Source: Pontiellaceae bacterium B12227 (GTDB lineage Bacteria > Verrucomicrobiota > Kiritimatiellia > Kiritimatiellales > Pontiellaceae). Taken from it: a DNA stretch of 64,000 nucleotides. The stretch spans positions 145,878-209,877 of the forward strand of contig JAROAZ010000009.1 of NCBI GenBank assembly GCA_029432775.1, in the 5' to 3' direction. The position numbers and the translations under genes were made by a program. Shown here piece by piece: positions 31,610 through 39,020 of the stretch. The notes below the pieces were generated by a model that was not told the DNA's origin, made no database searches, and was given only the letters and a program-made list of their open reading frames with translations. How positions within the stretch are numbered: position 1 is the first letter of the stretch; every line of letters starts with the position of its first letter.

Positions 31610-33337
31610 TTAGAGGGTCATCTCTTTGTTCAGGCCTTTGGCGGATTCAAACCGCACTTCTTTAGCTCCAAGCATCAGGTTGACTGAACAGCCATTAACT
31701 CTTAATGCGATGGATTCTTCCGGATGGCGCGACTTCCAGGCATTGGAAAGCGCAAAGGCGCGTTCCAGGCCATCACCGCGCTGAAAGTTCCAGACTTCGT
31801 CGGGCTGGGCAATGCGCGAGCCGTCGTAGATCGATTCGTTGGTCATGGTTTCCAGACATTGGATCAACTCGTCATCGGAAAGTGCTTCCGTTTTTTCAAT
31901 CACAACCGGGTTGCGCTCAAAGCCGGCTTTAATAAACGGAGCCCAGTCGGTAGTGGAAAGATCGCGGCTGGCATAGAAGGCGAGGTCGGCAACCGGATGG
32001 CTGTCGCGCAGGTCGGTCAGATAGTCAATGATTGCTTCACGGTCGGTCCCTGCTTCAATGTTGATCGGCCCGGGCCCGCTAAAGGTTTTATTTTCAGTCT
32101 CGGGAAGTTCCGGTTCCAGGTGAACAAAATCAACCAGTCCTTCCAGTACGGACAGCTTGCGTTCCATATCCTTGGTGCATTCAATCTTTTCAGCCAGACC
32201 TCGCATGCTCTCTTCATCGAAATGTGAGATTGGGTTGTTTTTCAGATAGTCACCGAGTTTGTTGATCTGAATCCGTCCTTCAATGGGGTCAGTGTAGAAA
32301 TCATATTCGTCGATCTGGTCGAGCAGTTTATCTCGAGTGGCGTTGTCAGACACCTTGTAGGGGCTGCCGTGCTCATAGGCAAAGGCCCGTTCGATGGGCA
32401 AATACTGCTCCTTCCCGTGGCGCATATATTTAATCTGGAAGCACTTCTGGAATTCAGAGCGTTCTCTGAGGAAGTTGGCCAGAATCTCGTAGGTGATCGC
32501 CGTGGTCGTGAAAGCATCCAACTTGTTTTTGAAAAGCTCCAGACTTTCTTTGGAAATCGTGGCTTCCGGATAAACCGTGTGAATGAAGCCTGTGTTGTTG
32601 GCAATAATGGTGACCTGTTCGTTGCGTAGCGCCCGCTGTGCTTTTCCAGTCAGGTCCGTGCCGTTAAACCACATGTTTTTAGTCACTAGACGACGGTTGT
32701 TCGTGAGCACGCCGTCGTTGATGTTGATGAAGTTCTGCGAGTGAAGCGGCGTGGCAATCAGAAAAATGTCCTCCAGCGGAATATCGCAGATAATGAAAAG
32801 GGCCGCCGCATAGAGCGTCGAGAGGGAGACACATTCGCCCGCTCCCACTCGATAGTTATCCTTGAAGCGAAAAGCATCCATCGCTTCCAGCGTTTCCGTT
32901 TTCCAGAAGGGAATGATGTCTGAATCATATTTATCCAGACCAAAGTGCTTGCGGATATCGAGCGAGAAATAGTGCTTATCTCCCTGATAGCCGAACAGGG
33001 CATTGGACTGGCTGATCATCTGCTCATCCATAAAGGGCTTGAAGCGCTCAATTTCCGAATCCTTTGTGGTCAGACCCCAGGTGTCCAGATCGAGGTTGAA
33101 CTCATAGTTATCAATAATGAATTGCTTCATCCGCTGGATCTTCTTGTACGGCTTCATCGAATCCAGCTTCGCAAACCACGGATCTTTCTTCCATTCCCAG
33201 ATTTTGGGCGACATGATGTTGGCCAGTACCAGGCTGTATAGCAGCTCCGGAAAGACAAAAATTTCCATATCCGAGAGGGAGATGGCGGACGAATATTTTT
33301 CAAGTTGGTCGGCAGGGATTTCTGGTATGGAATTCAT
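31610..33337 (-). CDS. Hypothetical protein with transglutaminase-like core
   Basis: The 575-residue soluble protein is not recognised as a named family. Around residue 190, GAGECVSLSTLYAAALF is followed about 25 residues later by IATPLHSQNFIN. This is the spacing of the Cys and His of a transglutaminase-like (papain-fold) core, preceded by a helical N-terminus. The ATG at 33337 (MNSIPEIPADQLEK) is chosen; a TTG upstream at 33376 and ATG at 33346 are alternatives. Two palindromes lie in the 3' part (31734, 31850), which marks this as the last backbone gene before the tRNA. Confidence 0.6.
   Translation of the reverse strand: MNSIPEIPADQLEKYSSAISLSDMEIFVFPELLYSLVLANIMSPKIWEWKKDPWFAKLDSMKPYKKIQRMKQFIIDNYEFNLDLDTWGLTTKDSEIERFKPFMDEQMISQSNALFGYQGDKHYFSLDIRKHFGLDKYDSDIIPFWKTETLEAMDAFRFKDNYRVGAGECVSLSTLYAAALFIICDIPLEDIFLIATPLHSQNFININDGVLTNNRRLVTKNMWFNGTDLTGKAQRALRNEQVTIIANNTGFIHTVYPEATISKESLELFKNKLDAFTTTAITYEILANFLRERSEFQKCFQIKYMRHGKEQYLPIERAFAYEHGSPYKVSDNATRDKLLDQIDEYDFYTDPIEGRIQINKLGDYLKNNPISHFDEESMRGLAEKIECTKDMERKLSVLEGLVDFVHLEPELPETENKTFSGPGPINIEAGTDREAIIDYLTDLRDSHPVADLAFYASRDLSTTDWAPFIKAGFERNPVVIEKTEALSDDELIQCLETMTNESIYDGSRIAQPDEVWNFQRGDGLERAFALSNAWKSRHPEESIALRVNGCSVNLMLGAKEVRFESAKGLNKEMTL
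31734..31748. repeat. TTCCA-N5-TGGAA palindrome
   Basis: Copy inside the transglutaminase-like gene, read as SNAWKS; a near copy lies at 31850-31864 (IQCLE). Confidence 0.9.
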
Positions 33338-33494
33338 GCGACCCATTCTAGGGGCCGAAAGCGTCTTGAAAAGCAAACAATGGTAGGAATTCGGTCCGGT
33401 ATCGGCGGTCGTGTACTTTTCTTCTTCGGAGGCGTTGACGCCCCACAGGCTCCGTGCTACGTTCTGCCCTCAATTTTTACGGAAATTGATATGT

Positions 33495-33571
33495 CGGGGC
33501 GTGGCTCAGCCTGGTAGAGCGCTACACTGGGGGTGTAGAGGCCGCTGGTTCAAATCCAGTCGCCCCGACCA
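33495..33571 (+). tRNA. tRNA-Pro (GGG)
   Basis: The 77-base gene includes an encoded CCA. The acceptor stem is CGGGGCG/CGCCCCG, the anticodon arm CTACA-CTGGGGG-TGTAG gives anticodon GGG, and the T-arm is CTGG-TTCAAAT-CCAG. Accessory DNA begins directly downstream, so this may be an integration point, though I found no second copy of its 3' end in the window. Confidence 0.95.
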
Positions 33572-33582
33572 TACTTTCTTAC

Positions 33583-33610
33583 GGCGAACTCATCTGGGGT
33601 TCGCCTTTTT
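33583..33610 (+). terminator. tRNA-Pro terminator
   Basis: GGCGAAC...GTTCGCC (7 bp, 9-base loop) is followed by TTTTT, 12 bases after the CCA. Confidence 0.8.
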
Positions 33611-33780
33611 CATTTTTGCGCGCATTTTCTTTAATAAATGCAGGTTTTCCCGATTCTCCGGTTCGCGTCCAATCCCCAATAAGCCGAATTTTGAGGTAGC
33701 ATACGCCCGAAATTCTCCGTTCGCTCTCCGTTCTCCATGGAGTTGCACCCCTGTTTTATCCCGAAAGGATACCGTCCGAT

Positions 33781-33885
33781 ATGGAAAAACGAACCTCTGT
33801 TTCCTATAACCCCATGATCGATATTCTTACCTATGATGATTTATTGCGGCGGCTGGACAATATCATTGAGCAGTTAGTCCGTTAA
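33781..33885 (+). CDS. Possible small protein, 34 aa
   Basis: ATG at 33781 with AAGGA 13 bases upstream encodes MEKRTSVSYNPMIDILTYDD and a short helix. I do not recognise it; it may be real or chance. The rest of 33611-33916 shows no gene. Confidence 0.3.
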   Translation: MEKRTSVSYNPMIDILTYDDLLRRLDNIIEQLVR

Positions 33886-33916
33886 TCAAAGTGTGGCGGT
33901 TTCCGGTTTGGCCAAA

Positions 33917-34582
33917 CTAGATTTTGTAGTCGGAAGTATTCAGCGATCCCTGGGATTCGAGCCCTGCATGGGGATCCGCTTGAAGCACCCGCAAATCGGA
34001 TAGGAACCTGCTGTCGCTGGGCAGCTCATCAAACGAATAGGATTTTACAATTCTGCAATGAAAGTATTCCCCGAAAGGATCGGTATGGATGGCTCCAGCA
34101 GGGTTAAGCGTGCCGTTACTCATCCCATAGAGCTTTTGTGATGGCACTTTGGTTTGATCTCCCCGAAGTATTTCTAACCGGCGATTATCCATGTTGGCTA
34201 CGTAACCCCATTTACAGAAGTAGCTGTCGTGAACGAAGTCGGTTCCATCCGGATAGAAATCGGCCTTTCCCGCCATTCAGGGTTCCAGTGTGCCCTGCAA
34301 CGGCCTGAAAAGTTCATAATTGGTAATGGCGTTGTGATCGATCAAATGCTCCGGTATTTGCCGAATGAACTTTTGGCGGCGCTGGGGTTCCACACCAAAA
34401 TATTCAGGGACCGCAGTAAGTGCGGATACCTTTTCTTCAATGTAATTGAATTCGTCAGGATCGTATTTTCTGAGTTCATTAAGAATTCTTACTCCGAGTT
34501 TTTCCGGCTCGGCATCCTTATGCTGGTAGATCAGTTTGGGCTTCACACAGCAGAAACCCGCCACTCCTTTTATATCGCTCAT
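33917..34582 (-). pseudogene. Island-family protein interrupted by one in-frame TGA
   Basis: Two consecutive reading frames in the same phase match the two intact paralogues at 62299-62919 and 62916-63521. The first half starts at the ATG at 34582 (AGGGGGGTG upstream; MSDIKGVAGF) and ends PLQGTLEP at a TGA (34279-34277). The second half continues without a shift as MAGKADFYPDGTDFVHDS, aligned to paralogue PYLDGKLxFMPDAxDFI. A codon for Tyr/Trp has thus become TGA. It is most simply a nonsense-mutated copy; readthrough or re-initiation at the adjacent ATG is possible. The family function is unknown. Confidence 0.75.
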
Positions 34583-34715
34583 TTCAGTGCACCCCCCTTG
34601 GAGAGTGACTTTGGACTTAAGGATTTTTGCCGCAGTTTGGTGGGATTTTTCCAGTCGATCCAATGCCTCATTTTCTTCCCTTTTAAATCTATTTTTTATC
34701 AATCCAACGAGACGT

Positions 34716-34743
34716 GCATATCGCGCGTTATCACACGATATTG
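34716..34743. promoter_or_regulatory. Operator-like palindrome A, upstream of the repeat-peptide/JAB-E1 operon
   Basis: GCATATCGCGCGTT followed by ATCACACGATATTG fits the 28-base palindrome seen best at 52513 (half-site CAAYATCGCGCGAT) at 23 of 28 positions. It lies about 140 bases before the first gene of the plus-strand cassette and 134 bases before the start of the minus-strand pseudogene. Confidence 0.6.
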
Positions 34744-34810
34744 CTGTAAATATTTATTATAGAGAGTGTTGTGAGTTTGGTGGTAGAGGTGGGTGCGTCG
34801 AAAGGAAATA

Positions 34811-34863
34811 GGCATCCATGGGCTTCAAGGGTCTCGGTTCGGGATGCCGGTCAACAGAGACCC
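34811..34863 (+). promoter_or_regulatory. Interlocked-stem leader before the repeat peptide gene
   Basis: Arm A GGCATCC (34811-34817) pairs with GGATGCC (34842-34848). Arm B GGGTCTC (34829-34835) pairs with GAGACCC (34857-34863). B starts within A's loop and closes outside it, so the RNA can form a pseudoknot or two exclusive hairpins, 22 bases before the start codon and next to its Shine-Dalgarno. Confidence 0.5.
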
Positions 34864-34884
34864 AAATAGAAATGGAGAAAGAAA

Positions 34885-35076
34885 ATGAAAGCAGAAAAAT
34901 GGGAATACCTCGTTCCGGTGAAAAACGTTGTTGCTTGCGGCGACGACGAATTGCCGGAAGGCGGGTTCCGAGGGGACGACGAGCTGCCCGAAGGTGGCTT
35001 TCGCGGGGATGACGAACTGCCCGAGGGCGGTTTCCGTGGCGACGACGAGCTGCCTGAAGGCGGCTTTCGCGGCTGA
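34885..35076 (+). CDS. Repeat peptide (4 x 11 aa, Gly-Gly containing), candidate modifier or precursor
   Basis: GGAGAAAGAAA precedes the ATG. The 63-residue product is an 18-residue head (MKAEKWEYLVPVKNVVAC) followed by four exact copies of GDDELPEGGFR (residues 19-62) and a last Gly. The four DNA copies differ at 10 of 11 codons, yet every change is synonymous, so the peptide is under selection. Read in another phase, each unit ends ELPEGG and the protein ends with a three-residue FRG tail, like ubiquitin-type precursors that need trimming to Gly-Gly. Its neighbours (E2-like, JAB-E1, AAA+) support the idea of a conjugated or processed peptide. I know of no named family. Confidence 0.8.
   Translation: MKAEKWEYLVPVKNVVACGDDELPEGGFRGDDELPEGGFRGDDELPEGGFRGDDELPEGGFRG
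34939..35073 (+). repeat. 33-bp coding tandem repeat, four copies
   Basis: Units lie at 34939, 34972, 35005 and 35038, plus a final GGC. They are 33 bases each, diverged only at third (and Leu first) positions. Confidence 0.95.
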
Positions 35077-35130
35077 TTGATCAAACCTCCTGCCCGGCAT
35101 CCGCCGGGCGGGAGCACTAAGGAGAAGAAA

Positions 35131-35457
35131 ATGGCTGACAAGGAAACACTGAGACTGGTCAAGTATGACATTTTTAACGAAGAGTATGGCGACATGTCCT
35201 TTCACTTCAGGTTTGTCCGGCAGGACGATGATGATATTCGGATTTACATACTGGATCAACCGTCATACGCCCCCGGGCAGAAAACCGGCGGGCACTCGAC
35301 CCACCGCTACGGACTCGGCAGCGGAAAGCCCTACATCTGCTATGAGCCGATGCCCCAGAACATGGAGGATGCCGAGATCATAGCCGAAGAATGGGCAAAG
35401 AGAACGGCGTACTACATCAAAAACAAAAAATGGTTCCAAAAAGGCGAACTTTCATAG
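35131..35457 (+). CDS. Small E2-like (ubiquitin-conjugating-fold) candidate
   Basis: The ATG at 35131 follows CTAAGGAGAAGAAA; the longer frame from 35077 is rejected. The 108-residue product has an N-terminal beta region (MSFHFRFVRQDDDDIRIYIL), then HSTHRYGLGSGKPYICYEP with a single Cys at residue 70, then a C-terminal helix (AEIIAEEWAKRTAYYIKN) and a final aromatic pair (KWF). Beta-meander, His-rich loop, lone Cys, then helix with a Trp is the layout of bacterial E2-like proteins. The assignment is inference from this layout and from the adjacent JAB-E1 gene, 9 bases downstream. Confidence 0.5.
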   Translation: MADKETLRLVKYDIFNEEYGDMSFHFRFVRQDDDDIRIYILDQPSYAPGQKTGGHSTHRYGLGSGKPYICYEPMPQNMEDAEIIAEEWAKRTAYYIKNKKWFQKGELS

Positions 35458-35466
35458 GAGGAAAAA

Positions 35467-37239
35467 ATGAGCATTAAAAAACCAGTATTCAAAATTTGTG
35501 CAGCGATTTATGCGCTGGTGGAGAAGTTCATTGGAAAGCACCCGGCGGAACGGGGCATGATGATCGGGCGGGCGAAAGACGGTGTGATCCGCTATTGCGA
35601 AATCGACCGAACCGGTCGTTGCACCGCCGCAGCATACGACCCTGATATCAAACATATGAACATGGTCATCAAGCAGTGGAAGGAAGAAGACATCGACTTC
35701 GTGGGCTTCATCCACAGCCATCCGACGGGGATTCGGCATCCGTCCGGGCACGACCTCTGGTATGCCGGGGAAATCCTCTTCTGGTTTAAGAAGCTAGAGT
35801 TCCTGTGGATGCCAATAGTCCAGACCGAGCCGGATTCCGGTAGTTTCGAACTGATCCCGTATGCGGCCATCCCCGACGAGGAGGATCGGAAGAAATGCGA
35901 GATCGTCGAATGCAAACTGGACATTGTCACAACACAGGACGAGGAGGAAACCCCGGCAGTTCATACTGCGGAAGAGAGCGGTTTCGTTGCCGAGGCTTCT
36001 TTCGAGGAAAGCCCGGAGGATGAAGATGCCACTGACGATGCGCAGAAGCCGCAGGACGAAGAACCTGAAGGCCAGGCAGACCGAATTATCCCGAAGTGCA
36101 AATGGTTTGGTGTGCAGTCGGTAATGGCGGCCCGGCAGGGATTCGCCGATTACTTTTACTCTTCGAGCGCTTTCCTGCCCATTCCTGATGAGTGGGCTGT
36201 TGCACAAGGGTTGCATTCCGCCTACTTCGAGCGCTTGAAGAATCACTACGATCTGGACATGATTGACCGGACAAGGCTGATCGTGGTCGGAAACGGGGGA
36301 GCCTCTTCGTTCGTGCGCAACTGCGCCCGAATGGGCTTTTCGGAACACATCCTGATTGATCCCGACACGGTTTCGGAGACGAATGTCGGAACGCAGGATG
36401 CCCTACCGTCGGCCATTGGGATGCCGAAGGTCGAGGCGCTTGGGAGGGACATAGCTGAAATCAATCCCACCGCGTCGGTGGCAGCGTTTCCCCTTGAACT
36501 CGATGCTTTCAGCGACGATGCGTTCGAAGCCTTGGTCAAAAATCCCATGCGCTGGGACATGGAAAACACGATAACCGGAACATTCCGGGCACCCGCCTGT
36601 TCCAACCTCATGCTCGCATCCGTCGAACCAATTGTTCATGAAAGAACCATTCTTCTGGTTCTGACGGATAGCTTCGAGGCGCAGGCGCGGGGGCACCGGC
36701 TGGGACTGCACTTCGGGATTCCCACGATCTGTGCGCAGGAATACGTGGAGGGTATCGGGGCCGAGGTTACCTATACCGTACCGGGTGTCACCCCGGCATG
36801 CCACCGCTGCATCACCGCATCGCGCTACCGTGCGTACCTTGAGAAAGGTTACCGGAACAATGTCACGTCGTCCGGTGCGCCGGTGTTTGCCGCCGAATTC
36901 CTGAACGCGGTTCTCGGGCATGTGCTACTGGCCGTAGCGCACCACGGGACAGATCATCCGCGCTGGGGAAATGTGGTCGAAAGGCTTGGGAACCGCAACC
37001 TTCTCCAGATCCGCATGGACAATTCCTTCGACGAACGGCTCGGCATTCCGGCGTTCGGCTCCCGGATCGCCGGGATGGAAGATCCGGGTGTGTTCCAGTT
37101 TCTGGATACGTTGTTCCTTCCCCAGACCCCCGACGCGGGGCAGTCCGAGAGCAGGCCGGCATGTCCGGATTGCGGAGGAACGGGAAACCTGTCGGATTCC
37201 ATCGGCAGGCTGGGTGATACCGTAGAGATGTGTTCATAA
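35467..37239 (+). CDS. JAB (JAMM) protease - E1-like ThiF fusion
   Basis: AGGAGG precedes the ATG. In the 590-residue product, residues about 5-130 are a JAB/MPN domain with a complete zinc motif: Glu28, HSHP at 83-86, Ser93 and Asp96. An acidic linker (about 157-205) follows. Residues about 265-530 are an E1/ThiF Rossmann domain: VVGNGGASS (274-281), IDPDTVSETNV, and a CHRC zinc pair. A last CPDCGGTGNL segment adds two Cys. JAB peptidases trim after Gly-Gly and E1 enzymes adenylate the exposed C-terminus, so one protein could mature and activate the repeat peptide. The canonical N-R-Q arginine is not evident after ETNV. It overlaps the frame of the next gene slightly. Confidence 0.85.
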   Translation: MSIKKPVFKICAAIYALVEKFIGKHPAERGMMIGRAKDGVIRYCEIDRTGRCTAAAYDPDIKHMNMVIKQWKEEDIDFVGFIHSHPTGIRHPSGHDLWYAGEILFWFKKLEFLWMPIVQTEPDSGSFELIPYAAIPDEEDRKKCEIVECKLDIVTTQDEEETPAVHTAEESGFVAEASFEESPEDEDATDDAQKPQDEEPEGQADRIIPKCKWFGVQSVMAARQGFADYFYSSSAFLPIPDEWAVAQGLHSAYFERLKNHYDLDMIDRTRLIVVGNGGASSFVRNCARMGFSEHILIDPDTVSETNVGTQDALPSAIGMPKVEALGRDIAEINPTASVAAFPLELDAFSDDAFEALVKNPMRWDMENTITGTFRAPACSNLMLASVEPIVHERTILLVLTDSFEAQARGHRLGLHFGIPTICAQEYVEGIGAEVTYTVPGVTPACHRCITASRYRAYLEKGYRNNVTSSGAPVFAAEFLNAVLGHVLLAVAHHGTDHPRWGNVVERLGNRNLLQIRMDNSFDERLGIPAFGSRIAGMEDPGVFQFLDTLFLPQTPDAGQSESRPACPDCGGTGNLSDSIGRLGDTVEMCS

Positions 37240-37271
37240 AGGAAAACGCAAGGCAGCGAAGGAGGGTTGAG

Positions 37272-38585
37272 ATGAAGCAGTTTATCAATGGATCGGACGG
37301 CGACTACACCGTACTCGAAGAAAGAGCCGTAGGCCGCTGTATCCGGTACAAGGATCAGGAGCTTCCGCCGACCTGTTCCCCTTCGCATGCCCATGTCGGG
37401 TTCGAGGTGAATGTGGAAACCGGCAAGGTCACCTTGCTGGTTTCCAATAACGTTTCCTATTCGGGAACAAACCGTTCCATCCAGGAGTGGCTCGAATGCG
37501 GCGAAATTCAGTTCGACTCGTTCGAACGGTTGAAAAACTGGATTCGGGCGGACATAAGAATGGAGTTCGATGCTGTCGTTTTGCCGTCGCCGTATGCAGG
37601 CGGGATCGATTGCCCGCTTACGAACATGGAGGAAATCCTGAAGAACCTTCCCGGCAGAAACGCGCAGTGTTTCTTTGACGAGGGCAAATTGCTTGCCGAC
37701 TTGAAAAAGAAGGTTGTGGGGCAGGATTCCGCTCTGGAAAAGATCGTGCGGGCTACTGTCCGGCATTGTGCACGGCCACATCCCTCCCGGCCCGCCGTTG
37801 TTTTCTCGGTCGGGCCGTCGGGTGTCGGCAAGACCCTGACCGCCGAGTTTCTGAAGGAGGCCATGGCGAATCAGGACGGGGGCGGTGATTTCCAGTATTT
37901 GAGACTGGATATGACGGAGTACCAGGAGTCCCACCGGGTCAGCCAGCTTCTCGGCTCACCCCAGGGTTATCTCGGGCACGGCGAAGGCAGCCAGTTCATA
38001 GATGCCCTTCGCTCGAATCCCCGGACAATCCTGCTGCTCGATGAGATCGAAAAGGCACATCCATCGATTATGAGGGTGTTCATGAACGCGATGGACGCAG
38101 GCCGGATATCGGCATCGTCCAGCGACGGGGGCGGCTATGAAGTCGATTGCAGAAAGGCCATATTCATATTCACCAGCAACCTCGACGCTTCGGGAATTCT
38201 CGCCGAACTGAATCCGGCCTCGGATCCGGTGGTTGTCGATACGGTCTGCAGACGTCGGCTCAAGGCTTCCGGGATCGCCCCGGAAATCATAGGGCGTATC
38301 GGAAGTTTCCTCGTCTATTTCCCGCTCGGCCAGGGGGAACGGGCGCGGATCATCGCCATGTCGATTGCCGAAATCGTGGGAGAGTATGGCCTTGCCCTTG
38401 ATTATGTCGCGCCGGAAACCGTGGTCTCGTTCATGAAGAATCCTTCGGACGATGACTTCGGGGCAAGGCCGTCGAAATATTTCATCGACGACCAGATTGG
38501 CGGGCTTTGCATCGCGGCGGCAAAACAGGGACTGAACACCATCAGCCTGTTCGGTCCTCCGTACCGCATTGAAGCGGCTGGTTGA
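37272..38585 (+). CDS. Clp/HSP100-type AAA+ ATPase, single ring
   Basis: GAAGGAGG precedes the ATG at 37272. The 437-residue product has a non-Clp N-terminal domain of about 130 residues and then an AAA+ module like the second ring of ClpA/ClpB: VVGQDSALEKIVRA, Walker A GPSGVGKT, pore loop GYLGHGEG, Walker B ILLLDEIEKAHP, sensor IFTSNLD, arginine finger region IIGRIGSFLVYFPL. The pore tyrosine suggests it threads proteins. I see no IGF/IGL loop for ClpP docking. It closes the four-gene cassette and may unfold or extract modified targets. Confidence 0.85.
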   Translation: MKQFINGSDGDYTVLEERAVGRCIRYKDQELPPTCSPSHAHVGFEVNVETGKVTLLVSNNVSYSGTNRSIQEWLECGEIQFDSFERLKNWIRADIRMEFDAVVLPSPYAGGIDCPLTNMEEILKNLPGRNAQCFFDEGKLLADLKKKVVGQDSALEKIVRATVRHCARPHPSRPAVVFSVGPSGVGKTLTAEFLKEAMANQDGGGDFQYLRLDMTEYQESHRVSQLLGSPQGYLGHGEGSQFIDALRSNPRTILLLDEIEKAHPSIMRVFMNAMDAGRISASSSDGGGYEVDCRKAIFIFTSNLDASGILAELNPASDPVVVDTVCRRRLKASGIAPEIIGRIGSFLVYFPLGQGERARIIAMSIAEIVGEYGLALDYVAPETVVSFMKNPSDDDFGARPSKYFIDDQIGGLCIAAAKQGLNTISLFGPPYRIEAAG

Positions 38586-38615
38586 TTCCCCTTGGGAGTT
38601 CCGGGCGGCGTATTA

Positions 38616-39020
38616 TTACGGCCATCCAACCCCAAGGATTTTTCGCAGTTCCCGCCGTTGCTCTTTCCATGAAACAATGCTGGAGAGCCTTCTTGCCTCC
38701 TTCCATCCGATGGGGTCTTTTCCCTCTTTGGTTTCGGGCAGGTTCAAAAGCCACTCCTGGATGTCGGGAGTAAGAAGCCGCAGGCTGACGATGAAGGAGA
38801 CATGGCTTCGATCCGTATCCGCGAGGGCGGCAAGTTCACGGTGGGTTTTTACCAACCCTTTCTGGATAAGGTGTTCGTACTTGATAGAAAGGGCCATCAG
38901 GCGGGTGATGCGTGGAAGGCGTGTGGACTTGGCGTGTTTGGGCTTCCTCCCCTTGCGCAGAACCCGGTGTCCGCATTGCCCCGCAGTAAAATGGACCTTC
39001 ATTTTTACCGTGGCGCTCAT
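38616..39020 (-). CDS. HTH protein linked to serine recombinase
   Basis: In this 134-residue basic protein, residues 20-30 are Arg/Lys rich and about 45-90 form a helix-turn-helix (VKTHRELAALADTDRSHVS, like ParB/KorB helices). The gene starts inside the recombinase stop (ATGA overlap), so it is translationally coupled. Such small basic partners often follow recombinases in mobile islands; it may bind DNA at the attachment site or regulate excision. It is the last gene of an eight-gene minus-strand operon. Confidence 0.65.
   Translation of the reverse strand: MSATVKMKVHFTAGQCGHRVLRKGRKPKHAKSTRLPRITRLMALSIKYEHLIQKGLVKTHRELAALADTDRSHVSFIVSLRLLTPDIQEWLLNLPETKEGKDPIGWKEARRLSSIVSWKEQRRELRKILGVGWP

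Noticed and set aside
34939..35073. CRISPR-like or VNTR reading of the 33-bp repeats
   Set aside because: There are no spacers; the units abut exactly, stay in frame and vary only at synonymous sites, which fits coding selection.
38586..38640. Bidirectional terminator between the AAA+ gene and the HTH gene (CCTTGGG...CCCAAGG)
   Set aside because: The arms are about 40 bases apart without a T-run; too weak to list.
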